DNA of 64,000 bases from Nocardioides psychrotolerans (GCF_900113685.1 NZ_FOQG01000008.1:113574-177573), one strand, 5' to 3'. Positions 1 through 9,179 are shown, numbered from the stretch's first letter. Notes: generated by a model from the sequence alone, not told the origin. Numbers and translations: made by a program.

Positions 1-115
1 ACCCGGAGGTCTCGACGACCCAGGGAGCGGGCTCCTCCGGCGCGTCCAGCCACCTCCCCAAAGCGGCGACCTGTGCCGCAACCTGCGCGGAGACCGTGGC
101 CTCGCCGTTAACCAT
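1..115 (-). CDS. menE: o-succinylbenzoate--CoA ligase, N-terminal fragment (cut by window edge)
   Basis: An open frame begins with ATG at 115 and runs off the left edge after 38 codons. Its last visible residues, WVVETSG, match the start of the AMP-binding P-loop of acyl-CoA synthetases (usually followed by STGxPK). In short actinobacterial MenE proteins this motif lies near residue 35, as here. MenE activates o-succinylbenzoate with CoA in menaquinone synthesis, and menA lies 1.3 kb away, which supports the call. Only the first 38 residues can be seen, so the identification rests on one motif plus context. Confidence 0.6.
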   Translation of the reverse strand, partial: MVNGEATVSAQVAAQVAALGRWLDAPEEPAPWVVETSG

Positions 116-143
116 GTGGCCCACGCTAGTCCGGCGTGATTCC

Positions 144-1427
144 ATGCTGGTCGTGTCCTCGGTGATCGCGACGTTGAAGCCCCCCTCGCCCCTGGCCGGC
201 AAGCTGTCGGTCCAGTCGGTGCTCTACGCGATCGGCGACGGCACGTTCATGACGGCGAGCGCCGTCTTCTTCACCCAGATCGTCGGGCTCTCGGCCGCCC
301 AGGTCGGGCTCGGCATCACCCTGGCCGGGGTCGTGTCGTTCGTCGTCGCCGTCCCCGCGGGCAAGCTGGCCGACCGGATCGGACCGCAGAACACCTGGTG
401 CCTGGGCGCCGTGGGCACCGCGGCGATGTACACCGTCTGGCCCTTCATCGACGGCTTCGCCGCCTTCCTCGCCATGAGCATCGTGCTCGAGGTCGTCAAC
501 AGTGCCGGCGGCGCCGGGAGGGGCGCCTACATCCTCGACGTGCTGCCGCGCCTGGAGCGGGTGCAGTCGCAGGCCTACATGTACTCCGCCCTCAACCTCG
601 GTTTCACCCTCGGCGCCGCCCTCGGCGGCTTCGCGCTCGCCTTCGACAACGACACCGTGATCCGGGCGCTGCCCTGGCTGACCGCTGCTCTCATCGCCGT
701 CAACGCGTTCTGGATCTCGCGCCTGCCAAAGGCGGCCCACCGTGAGCGCCCCAACGTGCTCGAGGTGGCCGTCGAGGGAGCGCTCGAGGGCGACGCCCCC
801 GGCGAGGTGCCCGGCGCGCTGCGCAACCGCGGGTTCCTGGCCACGTCGTTCTTCACCGGCGTCCTGAGCACCAACCAGGTGCTGCTCCAGATCGTCATCC
901 CGCTGTGGCTGGTCGAGGAGACCGATGCTCCGCGGGTGCTGCTCGCGCTGCTCTTCGGCACCAACACCGTCATGTGCATCTTCCTGCCGATGGCGGCGTC
1001 CCGGGGCGTCAAGGACGTGGCGACGGCCCTGAAGGCCGCCCGCATCAGCTCGGTCTTCTTCGTCGCCTCGTGCGTCATCACGCTGATCACCCACGACACC
1101 GTCGGGGCGCTCACGATCGCGCTGATCTGGCTGGGCCACATCACCGTGACCGGTGCGGAGCTCTACCTCTCGGCGGCCAGCTGGGCCTTCGAGTCCGAGC
1201 TCTCCGACCCTGACCGGAGGGGCGAGTACCAGGGCGCCGGCAACCTCGGCGGCACGCTCGGCTACGTCTGGGCGCCCGCCCTCTACACGTTCCTCGCGAT
1301 CAGCTGGGGCTCCTACGGCTGGCTGGTGATCGCCGGCATCGTCATCGCTGCCACGATCGGCATCCACCCGGCCAGCCGTGCCGCCCAGCGCTTCCTCGTG
1401 AAGCACGACCTCGACCCGAGCCGCTGA
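144..1427 (+). CDS. MFS transporter
   Basis: Protein of about 427 residues with roughly twelve hydrophobic segments. After the first helices comes GKLADRIGPQ, a good match to the MFS loop 2-3 signature (G-x-L-a-D-r-x-G). It is therefore an inner-membrane secondary transporter, most like the drug or metabolite efflux branch; the substrate cannot be read from the sequence. The start is uncertain. GTG 96 and ATG 114 would overlap the divergent menE start and include a rare TTA codon, so ATG 144 is preferred; GTG 150 is also possible. It stands between menE and menA on the opposite strand to menE and is probably transcribed alone or into menA 31 bases downstream. Confidence 0.8.
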   Translation: MLVVSSVIATLKPPSPLAGKLSVQSVLYAIGDGTFMTASAVFFTQIVGLSAAQVGLGITLAGVVSFVVAVPAGKLADRIGPQNTWCLGAVGTAAMYTVWPFIDGFAAFLAMSIVLEVVNSAGGAGRGAYILDVLPRLERVQSQAYMYSALNLGFTLGAALGGFALAFDNDTVIRALPWLTAALIAVNAFWISRLPKAAHRERPNVLEVAVEGALEGDAPGEVPGALRNRGFLATSFFTGVLSTNQVLLQIVIPLWLVEETDAPRVLLALLFGTNTVMCIFLPMAASRGVKDVATALKAARISSVFFVASCVITLITHDTVGALTIALIWLGHITVTGAELYLSAASWAFESELSDPDRRGEYQGAGNLGGTLGYVWAPALYTFLAISWGSYGWLVIAGIVIAATIGIHPASRAAQRFLVKHDLDPSR

Positions 1428-1458
1428 CCCGCGCCCGCCCAAGGCAGAATCGTTCCCC

Positions 1459-2349
1459 GTGGCTACCTCCGCTGACTGGCTCGCCGGCGCGCGCCCGCGC
1501 ACCCTCCCCGCTGCGGTCGCGCCCGTCCTCGCCGGCACCGGCGTGGCGGCGTACGCCGGAGCGTGGGACGAGTGGCAAGGCGTCTGGTGGAAGGCCCTCC
1601 TCGCCCTGGTGGTGAGCCTCGCGCTCCAGGTGGCCGTCAACTACGCCAATGACTACTCCGACGGCATCCGCGGCACCGACGACGACCGGGTCGGCCCGAT
1701 GCGCCTAGTCGGCTCGGGCGCCGCGACCCCGGCCGCGGTCAAGCGGGCCGCGTTCCTCGCGTTCGGTGTCGCGGGCGTGGCCGGGCTGGTCCTCGCCGCC
1801 AGCACCGCCTGGTGGCTGGTCGCCGTGGGCGCGGTGTCCGTGGTCGCCGCCTGGTACTACACCGGCGGGTCCACTCCCTACGGCTACCTCGGCCTGGGCG
1901 AGGTCATGGTCTTCGTGTTCTTCGGACTGGTCGCCGTCATCGGCACGACCTACGTCCAGACCGAGACCTGGGTCTGGCCGGCCCTCTACGCCGGGATCGG
2001 CGTCGGGGCGCTGGCCTGCGCGATCCTCGTCGTCAACAACCTGCGCGACATCCCCACCGACACCGCAGCGGGCAAGCGCACGCTCGCCGTACGGCTCGGC
2101 GACGGCCGCACCCGCGCGCTCTACCTGCTGCTCGTCCTCGCCGCCGCGGTCGCCGTGGTGGCGGTCGCGGGCGCCACGACCTGGTGGGCACTGGTCGCGC
2201 TGGCATTCCTCGCCGTGGCGCTGCCCGCGGTGCGCACCGTGACGGACGGCGCCACCGGGCCCGACCTGATCCCGGTGCTGCAGCAGACCGGCCTCGCCGA
2301 GCTGGTCTGGGCCGCACTCGTCGCGGCCGCACTCGTCCTCCGCAGCTGA
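1459..2349 (+). CDS. menA: 1,4-dihydroxy-2-naphthoate polyprenyltransferase
   Basis: Integral-membrane UbiA-superfamily prenyltransferase of 296 residues. It joins a polyprenyl diphosphate to 1,4-dihydroxy-2-naphthoate to make demethylmenaquinone. The first Asp-rich motif NDYSDGIRGTD lies at residues 64-74 (the MenA form of N-D-x-x-D), and the second, NNLRDIPTD, lies near residue 195. Both are needed to bind Mg-diphosphate. The N-terminal ARPRTLPAAVAPVL is also typical of MenA. The start is GTG 1459. Together with the menE fragment at the left edge it shows that this organism makes menaquinone, which serves the ndh and cytochrome c genes nearby. Confidence 0.95.
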   Translation: MATSADWLAGARPRTLPAAVAPVLAGTGVAAYAGAWDEWQGVWWKALLALVVSLALQVAVNYANDYSDGIRGTDDDRVGPMRLVGSGAATPAAVKRAAFLAFGVAGVAGLVLAASTAWWLVAVGAVSVVAAWYYTGGSTPYGYLGLGEVMVFVFFGLVAVIGTTYVQTETWVWPALYAGIGVGALACAILVVNNLRDIPTDTAAGKRTLAVRLGDGRTRALYLLLVLAAAVAVVAVAGATTWWALVALAFLAVALPAVRTVTDGATGPDLIPVLQQTGLAELVWAALVAAALVLRS

Positions 2350-2388
2350 GCCGAGCGGCACTGCGGGGCCCGACGTAGGGTCGAGGAC

Positions 2389-2523
2389 ATGTGGTTCCTG
2401 ATCCTCGTCCTGCTCGTGGCCGCCGCGTTCGTCGCCTACAAGATGCGCGTGCCACTCCTCGCCAGGATCCTCGGCCAGTCCGAGGGGCGGGTGAACCGCC
2501 AGCTCAACCGTCGCAAGGACTGA
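2389..2523 (+). CDS. small single-span membrane protein, 44 aa
   Basis: Short frame from ATG 2389 to TGA 2521-2523. The first 18 residues (MWFLILVLLVAAAFVAYK) form one hydrophobic helix, followed by a basic tail rich in Arg, Asn and Gln ending NRRKD. It lies 39 bases after menA on the same strand and fills the gap to the convergent DUF4229 gene. Small proteins of this shape are common beside menA in related actinobacteria, but I cannot assign a function. The codon third positions are G/C-rich like the neighbours, which favours a real gene. Confidence 0.55.
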   Translation: MWFLILVLLVAAAFVAYKMRVPLLARILGQSEGRVNRQLNRRKD

Positions 2524-2540
2524 GCCTCGCGGGGTGCTCC

Positions 2541-2834
2541 TCAGGGACGGTCGGCGGACGCCTCGTCCTGGGCGTCCTCGGCGTCCTCCTTGGCCTTCAT
2601 CTCGGCGAGCCGGGTCGAGGCCGCCCGTGCCCGGTCGTCGACGCGGCGGGCAAAGGCCTCGCGCTGGCGGTTGAGGAGGAAGTAGGAACCGATCCCACTG
2701 GCGACGAAAGCGATCACGACGACCCACGTGACGTTCACCTGGTCGGACAGCGCGGCCCACACCCCGAAGACGATCGCGAACGATCCGACGAAGAGGGCGA
2801 GACGCAGGGCGGTGTAGACGAGGAACTCCTTCAC
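2541..2834 (-). CDS. DUF4229 family membrane protein
   Basis: Protein of 97 residues with two hydrophobic helices near the N-terminus, a short link ending in FLLNRQREA, then a charged, coiled-coil-like tail of Arg, Ala, Glu and Asp. This layout (K-x-F-x-x-Y-T-A-x-R-L at the start, two spans, basic then acidic tail) is that of the DUF4229 family of Actinobacteria, whose role is unknown. GTG 2834 (VKEFLVYT) is chosen because family members start at this point; GTG 2858 would add eight residues. It converges on the small membrane gene at 2389-2523. Confidence 0.7.
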   Translation of the reverse strand: MKEFLVYTALRLALFVGSFAIVFGVWAALSDQVNVTWVVVIAFVASGIGSYFLLNRQREAFARRVDDRARAASTRLAEMKAKEDAEDAQDEASADRP

Positions 2835-2878
2835 ACCGCCAGGGTAGTTCGTGACCACTAGGCCCCTACTCTGGAGGG

Positions 2879-3121
2879 GTGCTCAAGTTCCTGCTCTTCG
2901 TCGTCGTGTTCGCCCTGGCGACCTACTACGTCGTCCGTCTCCTGCAGCAGCGCAGCGCCGGGGGTGGTGGCGGGCGACCGCAGGTGAAGCGTCCGCGTCG
3001 CCCCCAGCCACCACCGCGCATGGTCGCGCCCGACGACGACGAGGACTTCCTGCGCGACCTGGAGCGCAAGCGCCGTCGCAAGGACGCCGACGACCCCGAG
3101 ACGGGTCCCTCCACCAGCTAG
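2879..3121 (+). CDS. small membrane-anchored hypothetical protein, 80 aa
   Basis: Starts at GTG 2879 just after GGAGGGG. One N-terminal hydrophobic helix (LKFLLFVVVFALATYYVV) is followed by a Gly-rich stretch, a basic proline-rich segment and an acidic patch (PDDDEDFLRDLERKRRRK). It is predicted to be a bitopic membrane protein with a cytoplasmic charged tail. No known domain is recognised. Its end overlaps the last bases of ccsB on the other strand by four bases, so the two genes converge. Confidence 0.6.
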   Translation: MLKFLLFVVVFALATYYVVRLLQQRSAGGGGGRPQVKRPRRPQPPPRMVAPDDDEDFLRDLERKRRRKDADDPETGPSTS

Positions 3122-4158
3122 CGCTGGCCGACCGGCTGGCCGACCGGCTGGCCGACCGGCTGCACGACCGACGGGGCGCTGTCGGCGTAGGAGTGCTGGC
3201 TGGTGGTGGAGAAGAAGTTGATCCCGATGAAGTTGAACCACAACGTCGCCAGCCCGACGAGGGCCAGGATCGCGGCGTTCTTGCCCTTCCACCCCGCGGT
3301 CGAGCGGGCGTGCAGGTAGGCGGCGTAGACCACCCAGGTGATGAATGCCCACACCTCCTTGGGGTCCCAGTTCCAGTAGGACGACCACGCCTCGTGCGCC
3401 CAGATCGGTCCGGTGATCAGGACCGCAAAGGTCCAGACAGGGAAGCCGAAGGCGTGGATCCGGTAGGAGACCCGGTCCAGGGTGGCGAGCGAGGGCACCC
3501 GCGCGAGCGGCCCGGTGGCGATGTCACCCTTGCGGTTCTTGACCAGCCACATCGCCGAGGTCATGCCGCCCAGCGTGAACGCACCGGTGGCGATCACGGC
3601 CGCGACGACGTGGATCACGAGCCAGTACGAGTTGAGTGCCTCGGTCAGCGGGGTGACCGCACTGTGCAGCCAGATCACCGCGACCATCAGCATCGACAGC
3701 ACGAAGGCCACCACGATCGGAGCCATCCACGACAGCGCGAAGCGGCGGTAGAGCACGAGGTACATCAGCGTCACGACGAACGTGCCGGAGAGGGTGAACT
3801 CATACATGTTGCCCCAGGGCACCCGGTTGGGGTCGGCGGCCATGCCGCGACCCACGAGGGAGGTCAGGTGGACCACGGCCGCGATCATCGTGAGCAGCAG
3901 CCCCAGGCGGCCGAAGAGGGCGACCCGCTGGCGGGACTCCTCCGTGCCGCTGCCGGCTCCCTCCGTGGGCCCGGTGGCGACGGCGACGGCGCCGACCGCC
4001 GCACGGGAGCGGGTGGAGGACGCCGCGGCGGCGTCGACCGGGACGGTGCCCCGCAGCGACGACCACTCGACGAGGTGCGCCAGCAGGGCGAGGAAGTAGA
4101 CGACCCCGCTCACGCCGATCGCCTGGTCGCTGAGGGTCTCCCACGCGGCGTTGGTCAT
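3118..4158 (-). CDS. ccsB: cytochrome c biogenesis protein CcsB/ResC (CcsA family)
   Basis: Multi-span membrane protein of 346 residues, the haem-handling half of the system II cytochrome c synthase. The Trp-rich haem-binding segment reads WAHEAWSSYWNWDPKE, the family's WWD signature, and several conserved His residues lie in the flanking helices. With ResB it moves haem across the membrane and attaches it to CxxCH motifs. The start ATG 4158 overlaps the resB stop as ATGA, so the two are translationally coupled. The last twelve residues are an odd low-complexity tail (VGQP three times) made by a 12-bp tandem repeat. Confidence 0.93.
   Translation of the reverse strand: MTNAAWETLSDQAIGVSGVVYFLALLAHLVEWSSLRGTVPVDAAAASSTRSRAAVGAVAVATGPTEGAGSGTEESRQRVALFGRLGLLLTMIAAVVHLTSLVGRGMAADPNRVPWGNMYEFTLSGTFVVTLMYLVLYRRFALSWMAPIVVAFVLSMLMVAVIWLHSAVTPLTEALNSYWLVIHVVAAVIATGAFTLGGMTSAMWLVKNRKGDIATGPLARVPSLATLDRVSYRIHAFGFPVWTFAVLITGPIWAHEAWSSYWNWDPKEVWAFITWVVYAAYLHARSTAGWKGKNAAILALVGLATLWFNFIGINFFSTTSQHSYADSAPSVVQPVGQPVGQPVGQR
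3124..3159. repeat. 12-bp tandem repeat, three units, at the ccsB 3' end
   Basis: Three exact copies of CTGGCCGACCGG (3124-3135, 3136-3147, 3148-3159) followed by a partial CTG. On the minus strand they encode V-G-Q-P three times just before the ccsB stop. Because the unit is a multiple of three, changes in copy number would alter the protein tail without a frameshift. Confidence 0.9.
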
Positions 4159-5729
4159 TGCTTCTCCTCGACTCGGGGTGGTGCGGAGCGCAGCTCGTCC
4201 ACGATCTCCTCCAGCACCGGGGCCACGTCGCCCCCGCCGCCGGAGCGGTCGAGGGCTGCAACCTCGACCATGGTGACACTGCCGTCCTGGTGGGAGCCGG
4301 CCCGAGCCCGCACCCAGACCCGGCGGGGCCGGATGAACAGCGACCCGCACATGCCGATCAGCGCCAGCACGACGCCGACCAGGGCGATCTCCTTGCCGGG
4401 CGTCTGGCTGAACTGGATGCGGGTCCAGGGCTGGACGCTGTCGAAGGTGACGGTGCCGAGACCGTCGGGCAGGGTCGCGGTCTCCCCGATCGACAGGTCC
4501 AGCCGCAGAGGCTTCCCCTCGTTGTCGAGCACCTGCGTCGCGTTGGCCTTGTCGAGCACGTAGACCGACTGGGACGTCGGCACGTCGAGGCCGAGGTCGC
4601 CGGTGTAGACCGACAACGACAGCAACGGGTTGAGGTCGTCGGGGTAGATCGTCAGCGGGTTGCCCTCGACCAGCTCGAAGGTCGGGTAGAGGAGCCCTTC
4701 GAGGCCGATCTGCCCGGGCTGCGCGTCGGGTGACTTCACGACGCCGAAGGACAGGAAGCTCTGGTCCTGGGGAAGGAACGGCGTGGGCCCGCTGTAGACC
4801 TCGTTGCCGTCACCGTCGGTCACGGTGATGACCGGGGCATAACCGTGGCCGATCAGGAAGACGTCGGTGTCGCCGATGCTCAGCGGGTGGTTGACCCGCA
4901 GGTCGTAGAACTGCTCCTCGGCGCCCGGCTCGTCGGTGTAGGTCAGTCCGGCGTCGAACGCCCGCGCCAGGACGCCACGGTTGGTGCGCTGCCACTCGAC
5001 GTCGAAGGAGTCGAAGGAGAAGACGAACGGGTCCATCTGGTCGGCCGAGAACAGCGAGCCCGGCTCGAAGTCGTCGTACTGGCTGATGGTGTTGGCGAAG
5101 GTCGAGCCCTGCGCGATCACGGCACCGCCTCGGAAGCCGAAGAGGCTGCCCAGCGCGAAGCCCACCAGCACCACCACGACCGACAGGTGGAAGACCAGGT
5201 TGCCGACCTCGCGCAGGTAGCCGCGCTCGGCGCTGACGTAGTCGGAGCCGTTCTCGGCCGGCCGCAGCCGGTAGCCGCGCCCCTTGAGCACCTCGCGTGC
5301 GCGCTGGAGCACCTCCTCCACGCTCGCGTCGCTGTCGTACGACGCGTGGTCGGGCAGGCGGGTCAGGTTGCGGGGGGCAATGGGCGGGGGGGTCCGGATG
5401 GCGCGGAGGTAGACGAAGGTCCGCGGGATGATGCAGCCCACGAGCGAGACCATCAGCAGGATGTAGATCGCGCTGAACCACGGCGAGTCGTAGACCGAGA
5501 AGAGGCTGAGCTTCTCGTAGACCGGCGTCAGCGTCGGGTGGTCGGCTTGCCAGCGCGAGGTCTTGAGGGAGTCGACGCCCTCCTGCGGGATCACCGAGCC
5601 GGGCACGGCCGCCAGTGCGAGCATCAGCAGCAGGATCAGCGCCGTGCGCATCGAGGTGAGCTGGCGCCACAGCCAACGACCCAGCTCACGCGGGTTCAGG
5701 TCGGCGCCGGTGGGCTTGTCGGCGCTCAC
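4155..5729 (-). CDS. resB: cytochrome c biogenesis protein ResB
   Basis: Protein of 524 residues with the ResB layout: three N-terminal spans (the first in SMRTALILLLMLALAAVPGS), a large extracytoplasmic domain, and a last span near residue 440 followed by a basic cytoplasmic tail. ResB partners CcsB/ResC to present haem to apocytochrome c. The start is GTG 5729 (V-S-A-D-K-P), overlapping the ccdA stop as GTGA; the stop at 4155 overlaps the ccsB start. Such overlaps at both ends mark it as an internal gene of the hemL-gpm-resA-ccdA-resB-ccsB operon, the same order as in Mycobacterium. Confidence 0.93.
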   Translation of the reverse strand: MSADKPTGADLNPRELGRWLWRQLTSMRTALILLLMLALAAVPGSVIPQEGVDSLKTSRWQADHPTLTPVYEKLSLFSVYDSPWFSAIYILLMVSLVGCIIPRTFVYLRAIRTPPPIAPRNLTRLPDHASYDSDASVEEVLQRAREVLKGRGYRLRPAENGSDYVSAERGYLREVGNLVFHLSVVVVLVGFALGSLFGFRGGAVIAQGSTFANTISQYDDFEPGSLFSADQMDPFVFSFDSFDVEWQRTNRGVLARAFDAGLTYTDEPGAEEQFYDLRVNHPLSIGDTDVFLIGHGYAPVITVTDGDGNEVYSGPTPFLPQDQSFLSFGVVKSPDAQPGQIGLEGLLYPTFELVEGNPLTIYPDDLNPLLSLSVYTGDLGLDVPTSQSVYVLDKANATQVLDNEGKPLRLDLSIGETATLPDGLGTVTFDSVQPWTRIQFSQTPGKEIALVGVVLALIGMCGSLFIRPRRVWVRARAGSHQDGSVTMVEVAALDRSGGGGDVAPVLEEIVDELRSAPPRVEEKQ

Positions 5730-6487
5730 ACACTCACCTCGAAGTCGCTGATCAGCCGGACCTGGATCCAGGTCACGGCGCTGTCCCAGAGCCCGCTCAC
5801 GAGCAGGAGGCCGACCACGACCAGCATGAGTCCACCGAAGCGGGTGACCCACGCCTGGTGCCGCCGGACGAAGGCGATCGCGCCCAGGGCACGGGTGTAC
5901 GCCAGACCCAGCAGGATGAACGGCAAGCCGAGGCCGAGTGCGTAGATCGCCGCGAGCAGCGCGCCACGACCGGCGGTCGCCTCGTTGATCGACAGGGTCG
6001 AGATGGCGCCCAGCGTGGGGCCGATGCAGGGCGTCCAGCCGAGGCCGAAGAGAATGCCGAGGAAGGGGGCCGCAGCCAGCCCGACGGCTGGGACCTTGTG
6101 CACCCGCCACTCGCGCTGGAGGAACGGGATCAGACCTGCGAAGGCCAGCCCGAAGACGATGGTGAGCACGCCGAGCACCACGGTGATCTCGCGCTGCCAG
6201 GTGCGCAGCCAGAAGCCGACCGCCCCCGTGGCCGCACCGATGCTGACGAAGACCAGCGCGAAGCCGAGCACGAACAGCACCGAGCCGAGGAACATCCGGC
6301 CCCGGTGGGCGTCGCCCTCACCGGAGGCGAGGTCGGCGCCGGAGAGCCCGGTGGCGTAGGAGAGGTAGCCGGGCAGCAGCGGGATCACGCACGGCGAGAA
6401 GAACGACACCAGCCCCGCGACCAGCGCGACGGGCACGGCCAGCGCGAGGGAGCCGCTCGCGGCCTGGGTCTGGAACCAGTCACCCAT
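5726..6487 (-). CDS. ccdA: CcdA-type thiol:disulfide interchange membrane protein
   Basis: Six-span membrane protein of 253 residues. The two redox cysteines of CcdA are visible in FFSPCVIPLLPGYLSY (first span) and LGWTPCIGPTLGAI (fourth span). CcdA passes reducing power from cytoplasmic thioredoxin to extracytoplasmic ResA so that apocytochrome c cysteines stay reduced before haem attachment. The start ATG 6487 lies within the end of resA and the stop overlaps the resB start, which indicates coupled translation. Confidence 0.95.
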   Translation of the reverse strand: MGDWFQTQAASGSLALAVPVALVAGLVSFFSPCVIPLLPGYLSYATGLSGADLASGEGDAHRGRMFLGSVLFVLGFALVFVSIGAATGAVGFWLRTWQREITVVLGVLTIVFGLAFAGLIPFLQREWRVHKVPAVGLAAAPFLGILFGLGWTPCIGPTLGAISTLSINEATAGRGALLAAIYALGLGLPFILLGLAYTRALGAIAFVRRHQAWVTRFGGLMLVVVGLLLVSGLWDSAVTWIQVRLISDFEVSV

Positions 6488-7070
6488 CCTCGGCCTGCAC
6501 CTCCTCGACCAGCTCGGTCAGTGTCAGGGCCGAGGTGAGGGCGCCGGCGACGACCGCGGCGACGCGGCCCTCGCGGTCGAGCACGATCGTGACGGGAGGG
6601 GAGCGCGGCGCGAAGCGCCCCAGGCCCAGCAGGGCCTCGCTCGCCTGGTCGTGGATCGAGGGGTACTCGATGCCGGACTTCCGCTCGAAGGCCAGCGCGG
6701 GCGCGACCTCCTCGCGGATGTTGACCCCCACGAACGGCACGTCGAGCTCCTCGTCCGCCTCGACGAGGAACGGCACCTCCGTGCGGCACGGCGGGCACCA
6801 GGAGCCCCAGACGTTCACGACGACAACCTCGCCCCGCAGGTCGGCCACGTCGAGCGGCTCCCCCTCGAGGGTGTCGCCGGCCAGCTCGATCGGCTCCTCA
6901 CGGTCCTCGACCGCGATCTGCGCGATGGCACCGCTCTGCTCGACGTAGCCGCCGTCCCCGGTCCCGCGCAAGCTCGAGCAGCCGGAGGCCACCAGCAGGA
7001 CGACGAGCAGCACCGCTGCCCGTCGTTGGACGGGGCGCGCAGCGTGGGCAGGGGCCGTCGGAGGCGTCAT
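6480..7070 (-). CDS. resA: ResA-like thioredoxin-fold lipoprotein
   Basis: Protein of 196 residues with a lipoprotein signal: a basic start, a hydrophobic core and a lipobox VASGC with Cys31. The thioredoxin domain carries the active site WCPPC at residues 91-95, the form used by ResA/TlpA proteins, and a cis-Pro in the SPPVT segment. It is expected on the outer face of the membrane, reducing the disulfide of apocytochrome c with electrons from CcdA. It sits one base after the phosphatase gene and overlaps ccdA by eight bases. Confidence 0.93.
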   Translation of the reverse strand: MTPPTAPAHAARPVQRRAAVLLVVLLVASGCSSLRGTGDGGYVEQSGAIAQIAVEDREEPIELAGDTLEGEPLDVADLRGEVVVVNVWGSWCPPCRTEVPFLVEADEELDVPFVGVNIREEVAPALAFERKSGIEYPSIHDQASEALLGLGRFAPRSPPVTIVLDREGRVAAVVAGALTSALTLTELVEEVQAEDG

Positions 7071-7071
7071 G

Positions 7072-7752
7072 TCAGGGCCGCTTCTCCTCGGGCGCTCCCC
7101 CGGCGGAGAACGGCGCCTTCTTGTCCCCGGTCGGGATCAGGTCACCCGCGGGCTCGCTGTAGGAGACCTGGGTCAGCCGGTCGCCGACGAAGTGGAAGGA
7201 CGTGAGCGAGGTCAGCGTGCACTGACGCTTGCGCGGGTCATGGAGGAACGAGCGCTTCTCGACGTGCAGGCGCGTGGTCCAGATGGGCAGCTGGTGCGAG
7301 ACCAGCACGGCCTCGTGGCCGGTCGCGGCGATGCGCGCGTCGTGCACCCCGGCCATCATCCTGGCCACGATGTCGGCGTAGGGCTCTCCCCACGAGGGCT
7401 TCCACGGGTTGTAGAGGTACTTCCAGTTCTTCGGCTTCTTCAGCGTGCCGTCGCCCTGCCCGAAGCGCTTGCCCTCGAAGACGTTCGTCGACTCGATGAT
7501 CCGCTCGTCGATGGTCATGTCGAGTCCCCGCAGGAGCGCCAGCGGCGCAGCGGTCTCCTGCGCCCGTTCGAGCGGCGAGACGCGCAGGTGCACGATGTCG
7601 CGGTCCTTGATCGTGTCGGCGACCTTCTCGGCCATCTGCTTGCCGAGCTCGGAGAGGTGGAAGCCGTCACGACGGCCATAGAGCACGCCGTCAGGGTTGT
7701 GCACCTCGCCGTGGCGCATGAGGTGGACGATCGTGTCGGGGATCTGGCTCAT
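7072..7752 (-). CDS. histidine phosphatase family protein (phosphoglycerate-mutase-like)
   Basis: Protein of 226 residues. The catalytic RHGE motif is at residues 13-16 (LMRHGEV), followed by a further Arg in [10 protein letters not shown] and a late His in VLVSHQLPI, completing the pocket of the branch 1 histidine phosphatases. Cytoplasmic; the substrate is unknown. It corresponds in position to the phosphatase between hemL and resA in mycobacteria (Rv0525). Its start ATG 7752 overlaps the hemL stop as ATGA. Confidence 0.88.
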   Translation of the reverse strand: MSQIPDTIVHLMRHGEVHNPDGVLYGRRDGFHLSELGKQMAEKVADTIKDRDIVHLRVSPLERAQETAAPLALLRGLDMTIDERIIESTNVFEGKRFGQGDGTLKKPKNWKYLYNPWKPSWGEPYADIVARMMAGVHDARIAATGHEAVLVSHQLPIWTTRLHVEKRSFLHDPRKRQCTLTSLTSFHFVGDRLTQVSYSEPAGDLIPTGDKKAPFSAGGAPEEKRP

Positions 7753-9080
7753 CGGGCTCCTCCGGCAGCAGCGGCTGCGCTCGCGGCGTGGGGCAGGGCG
7801 TCCAGGACGGTCTGGATCGCCCGGTCGTCATGGGCGGAGGACAGGAACCACGCCTCGTACGCCGACGGCGGCAGGTAGACACCTCGCTCCAGCATCGCGT
7901 GGAAGAAGGCGGCGTAGGCCACACCGTCGGTGCGGGAGGCGGCCGCGAAGTCACGCACCGGGCCGTCGGCGGGGTCGGTGAAGAAGACGGAGAACATCGT
8001 GCCGGCGGACTGCACGACGTGCGGCGCGCCTGCAGCCGTCAGCGCGTCGGTGGTCGCCTGCTTGATGACGTCGCCCACGGACGTGATGTGGGTGTAGACC
8101 TCGTCGGTCGCCAGGCGCAGCGTCGTGAGGCCGGCCGTGGTGGCGATCGGGTTCCCCGAGAGGGTGCCGGCCTGGTAGACGGGGCCTTCGGGCGCCAGGT
8201 GGGACATCACGTCGGCGCGACCGCCGAAGGCCGCGGCCGGGAAGCCACCGCCCATCACCTTGCCGAAGGTCATCAGGTCGGGGGTCCAGCCCTCGACGGC
8301 GCCGTCGATTCCCCAGTAGCCGGTGCGCGAGGCCCGGAAGCCGGTCATCACCTCGTCGGTGACGAACAGCGCCCCGTGCCGGGTGCAGATGTCGGCGAGG
8401 AAGCCGTTGAAGCCGGGCCCGGGAGGGACGACACCCATGTTGCCGGCGGCGGCCTCGGTGATGAGGCAGGCGATCCGATCACCGTGCTCGGCGAACGCGG
8501 CCTCGACCGCAGCCCGGTCGTTGTAGGGCAGGACCAGCGTCAGGGCGGTCGACGACTCCGGCACACCGGGCGTGCCGGGCACCGCGAAGGTCGCCAGGCC
8601 CGAGCCGGCGGAGGCCAGCAGCGAGTCGACGTGACCGTGGTAGCAACCGGCGAACTTCACCACGACGTCGCGCCCGGTGAAGCCACGCGCCAGCCGGATC
8701 GCCGACATGGTGGCCTCGGTGCCGGAGGAGACGAAGCGGACCTTGTCGACCGGGGTGCGGTCGACGATCTCCTCGGCCAGCATGACCTCGGGCTCCGTCG
8801 GGGTGCCGTACGACGTGCCCCGCGCGACCGCGGCGGTCACGGCTGCCACGACCTCGGGGTGCGCGTGGCCCAGGAGCATCGGCCCCCAGGAGCAGATCAG
8901 GTCGACGTAGTCGACGCCGTCGACGTCGGTCAGCCAGGCGCCGGTCGCGGAGCGGATGAAGCGCGGGGTCCCGCCGACCGCATCGAAGGCCCGGACCGGG
9001 GAGTTGACCCCGCCGGGCGTCACCGCCTTGGCCCTCGCGAAGAGGGCGCCGGACGTGGGTGCAGGGTCGGCCGTGGTCAC
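7749..9080 (-). CDS. hemL: glutamate-1-semialdehyde 2,1-aminomutase
   Basis: Class III aminotransferase-fold enzyme of 443 residues that converts glutamate-1-semialdehyde to 5-aminolevulinate, the second step of the C5 tetrapyrrole pathway. Typical marks are NSPVRAF near residue 26, DEVMTGFR at 242-249 (PLP-binding Asp) and the PLP lysine in [11 protein letters not shown] (Lys274). GTG 9080 (V-T-T-A-D-P) is the preferred start; a start at 9203 would add an unrelated Arg-rich stretch. It leads the operon for cytochrome c maturation, joining haem supply to haem attachment. Confidence 0.96.
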   Translation of the reverse strand: MTTADPAPTSGALFARAKAVTPGGVNSPVRAFDAVGGTPRFIRSATGAWLTDVDGVDYVDLICSWGPMLLGHAHPEVVAAVTAAVARGTSYGTPTEPEVMLAEEIVDRTPVDKVRFVSSGTEATMSAIRLARGFTGRDVVVKFAGCYHGHVDSLLASAGSGLATFAVPGTPGVPESSTALTLVLPYNDRAAVEAAFAEHGDRIACLITEAAAGNMGVVPPGPGFNGFLADICTRHGALFVTDEVMTGFRASRTGYWGIDGAVEGWTPDLMTFGKVMGGGFPAAAFGGRADVMSHLAPEGPVYQAGTLSGNPIATTAGLTTLRLATDEVYTHITSVGDVIKQATTDALTAAGAPHVVQSAGTMFSVFFTDPADGPVRDFAAASRTDGVAYAAFFHAMLERGVYLPPSAYEAWFLSSAHDDRAIQTVLDALPHAASAAAAAGGAR

Positions 9081-9142
9081 CGGATCATTGTCGCCGAGGG
9101 ACCCCAGCGGGCAGCATCCGCGCCCGACTGCTGAGCGCGATC

Positions 9143-9179
9143 GTGTGACGCACACCACGGTCACGTACCATGGGTCACG
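9143..9179. promoter_or_regulatory. palindrome and direct repeats upstream of the lytic transglycosylase gene
   Basis: Between hemL and the transglycosylase gene there is a palindrome GTGTG-ACG-CACAC (9143-9155) and two direct copies of GTCACG (9160-9165 and 9174-9179), 14 bases apart start to start. The region is divergent, so the sites could serve either gene. Repeated GTCAC half-sites recall binding sites of cell-wall regulators such as MtrA, but the match is loose and this is a suggestion only. Confidence 0.3.

Noticed and set aside
2851..4563. A 570-codon rightward frame over ccsB and resB
   Set aside because: It is antisense to two genes with clear family motifs and has no recognisable domain.
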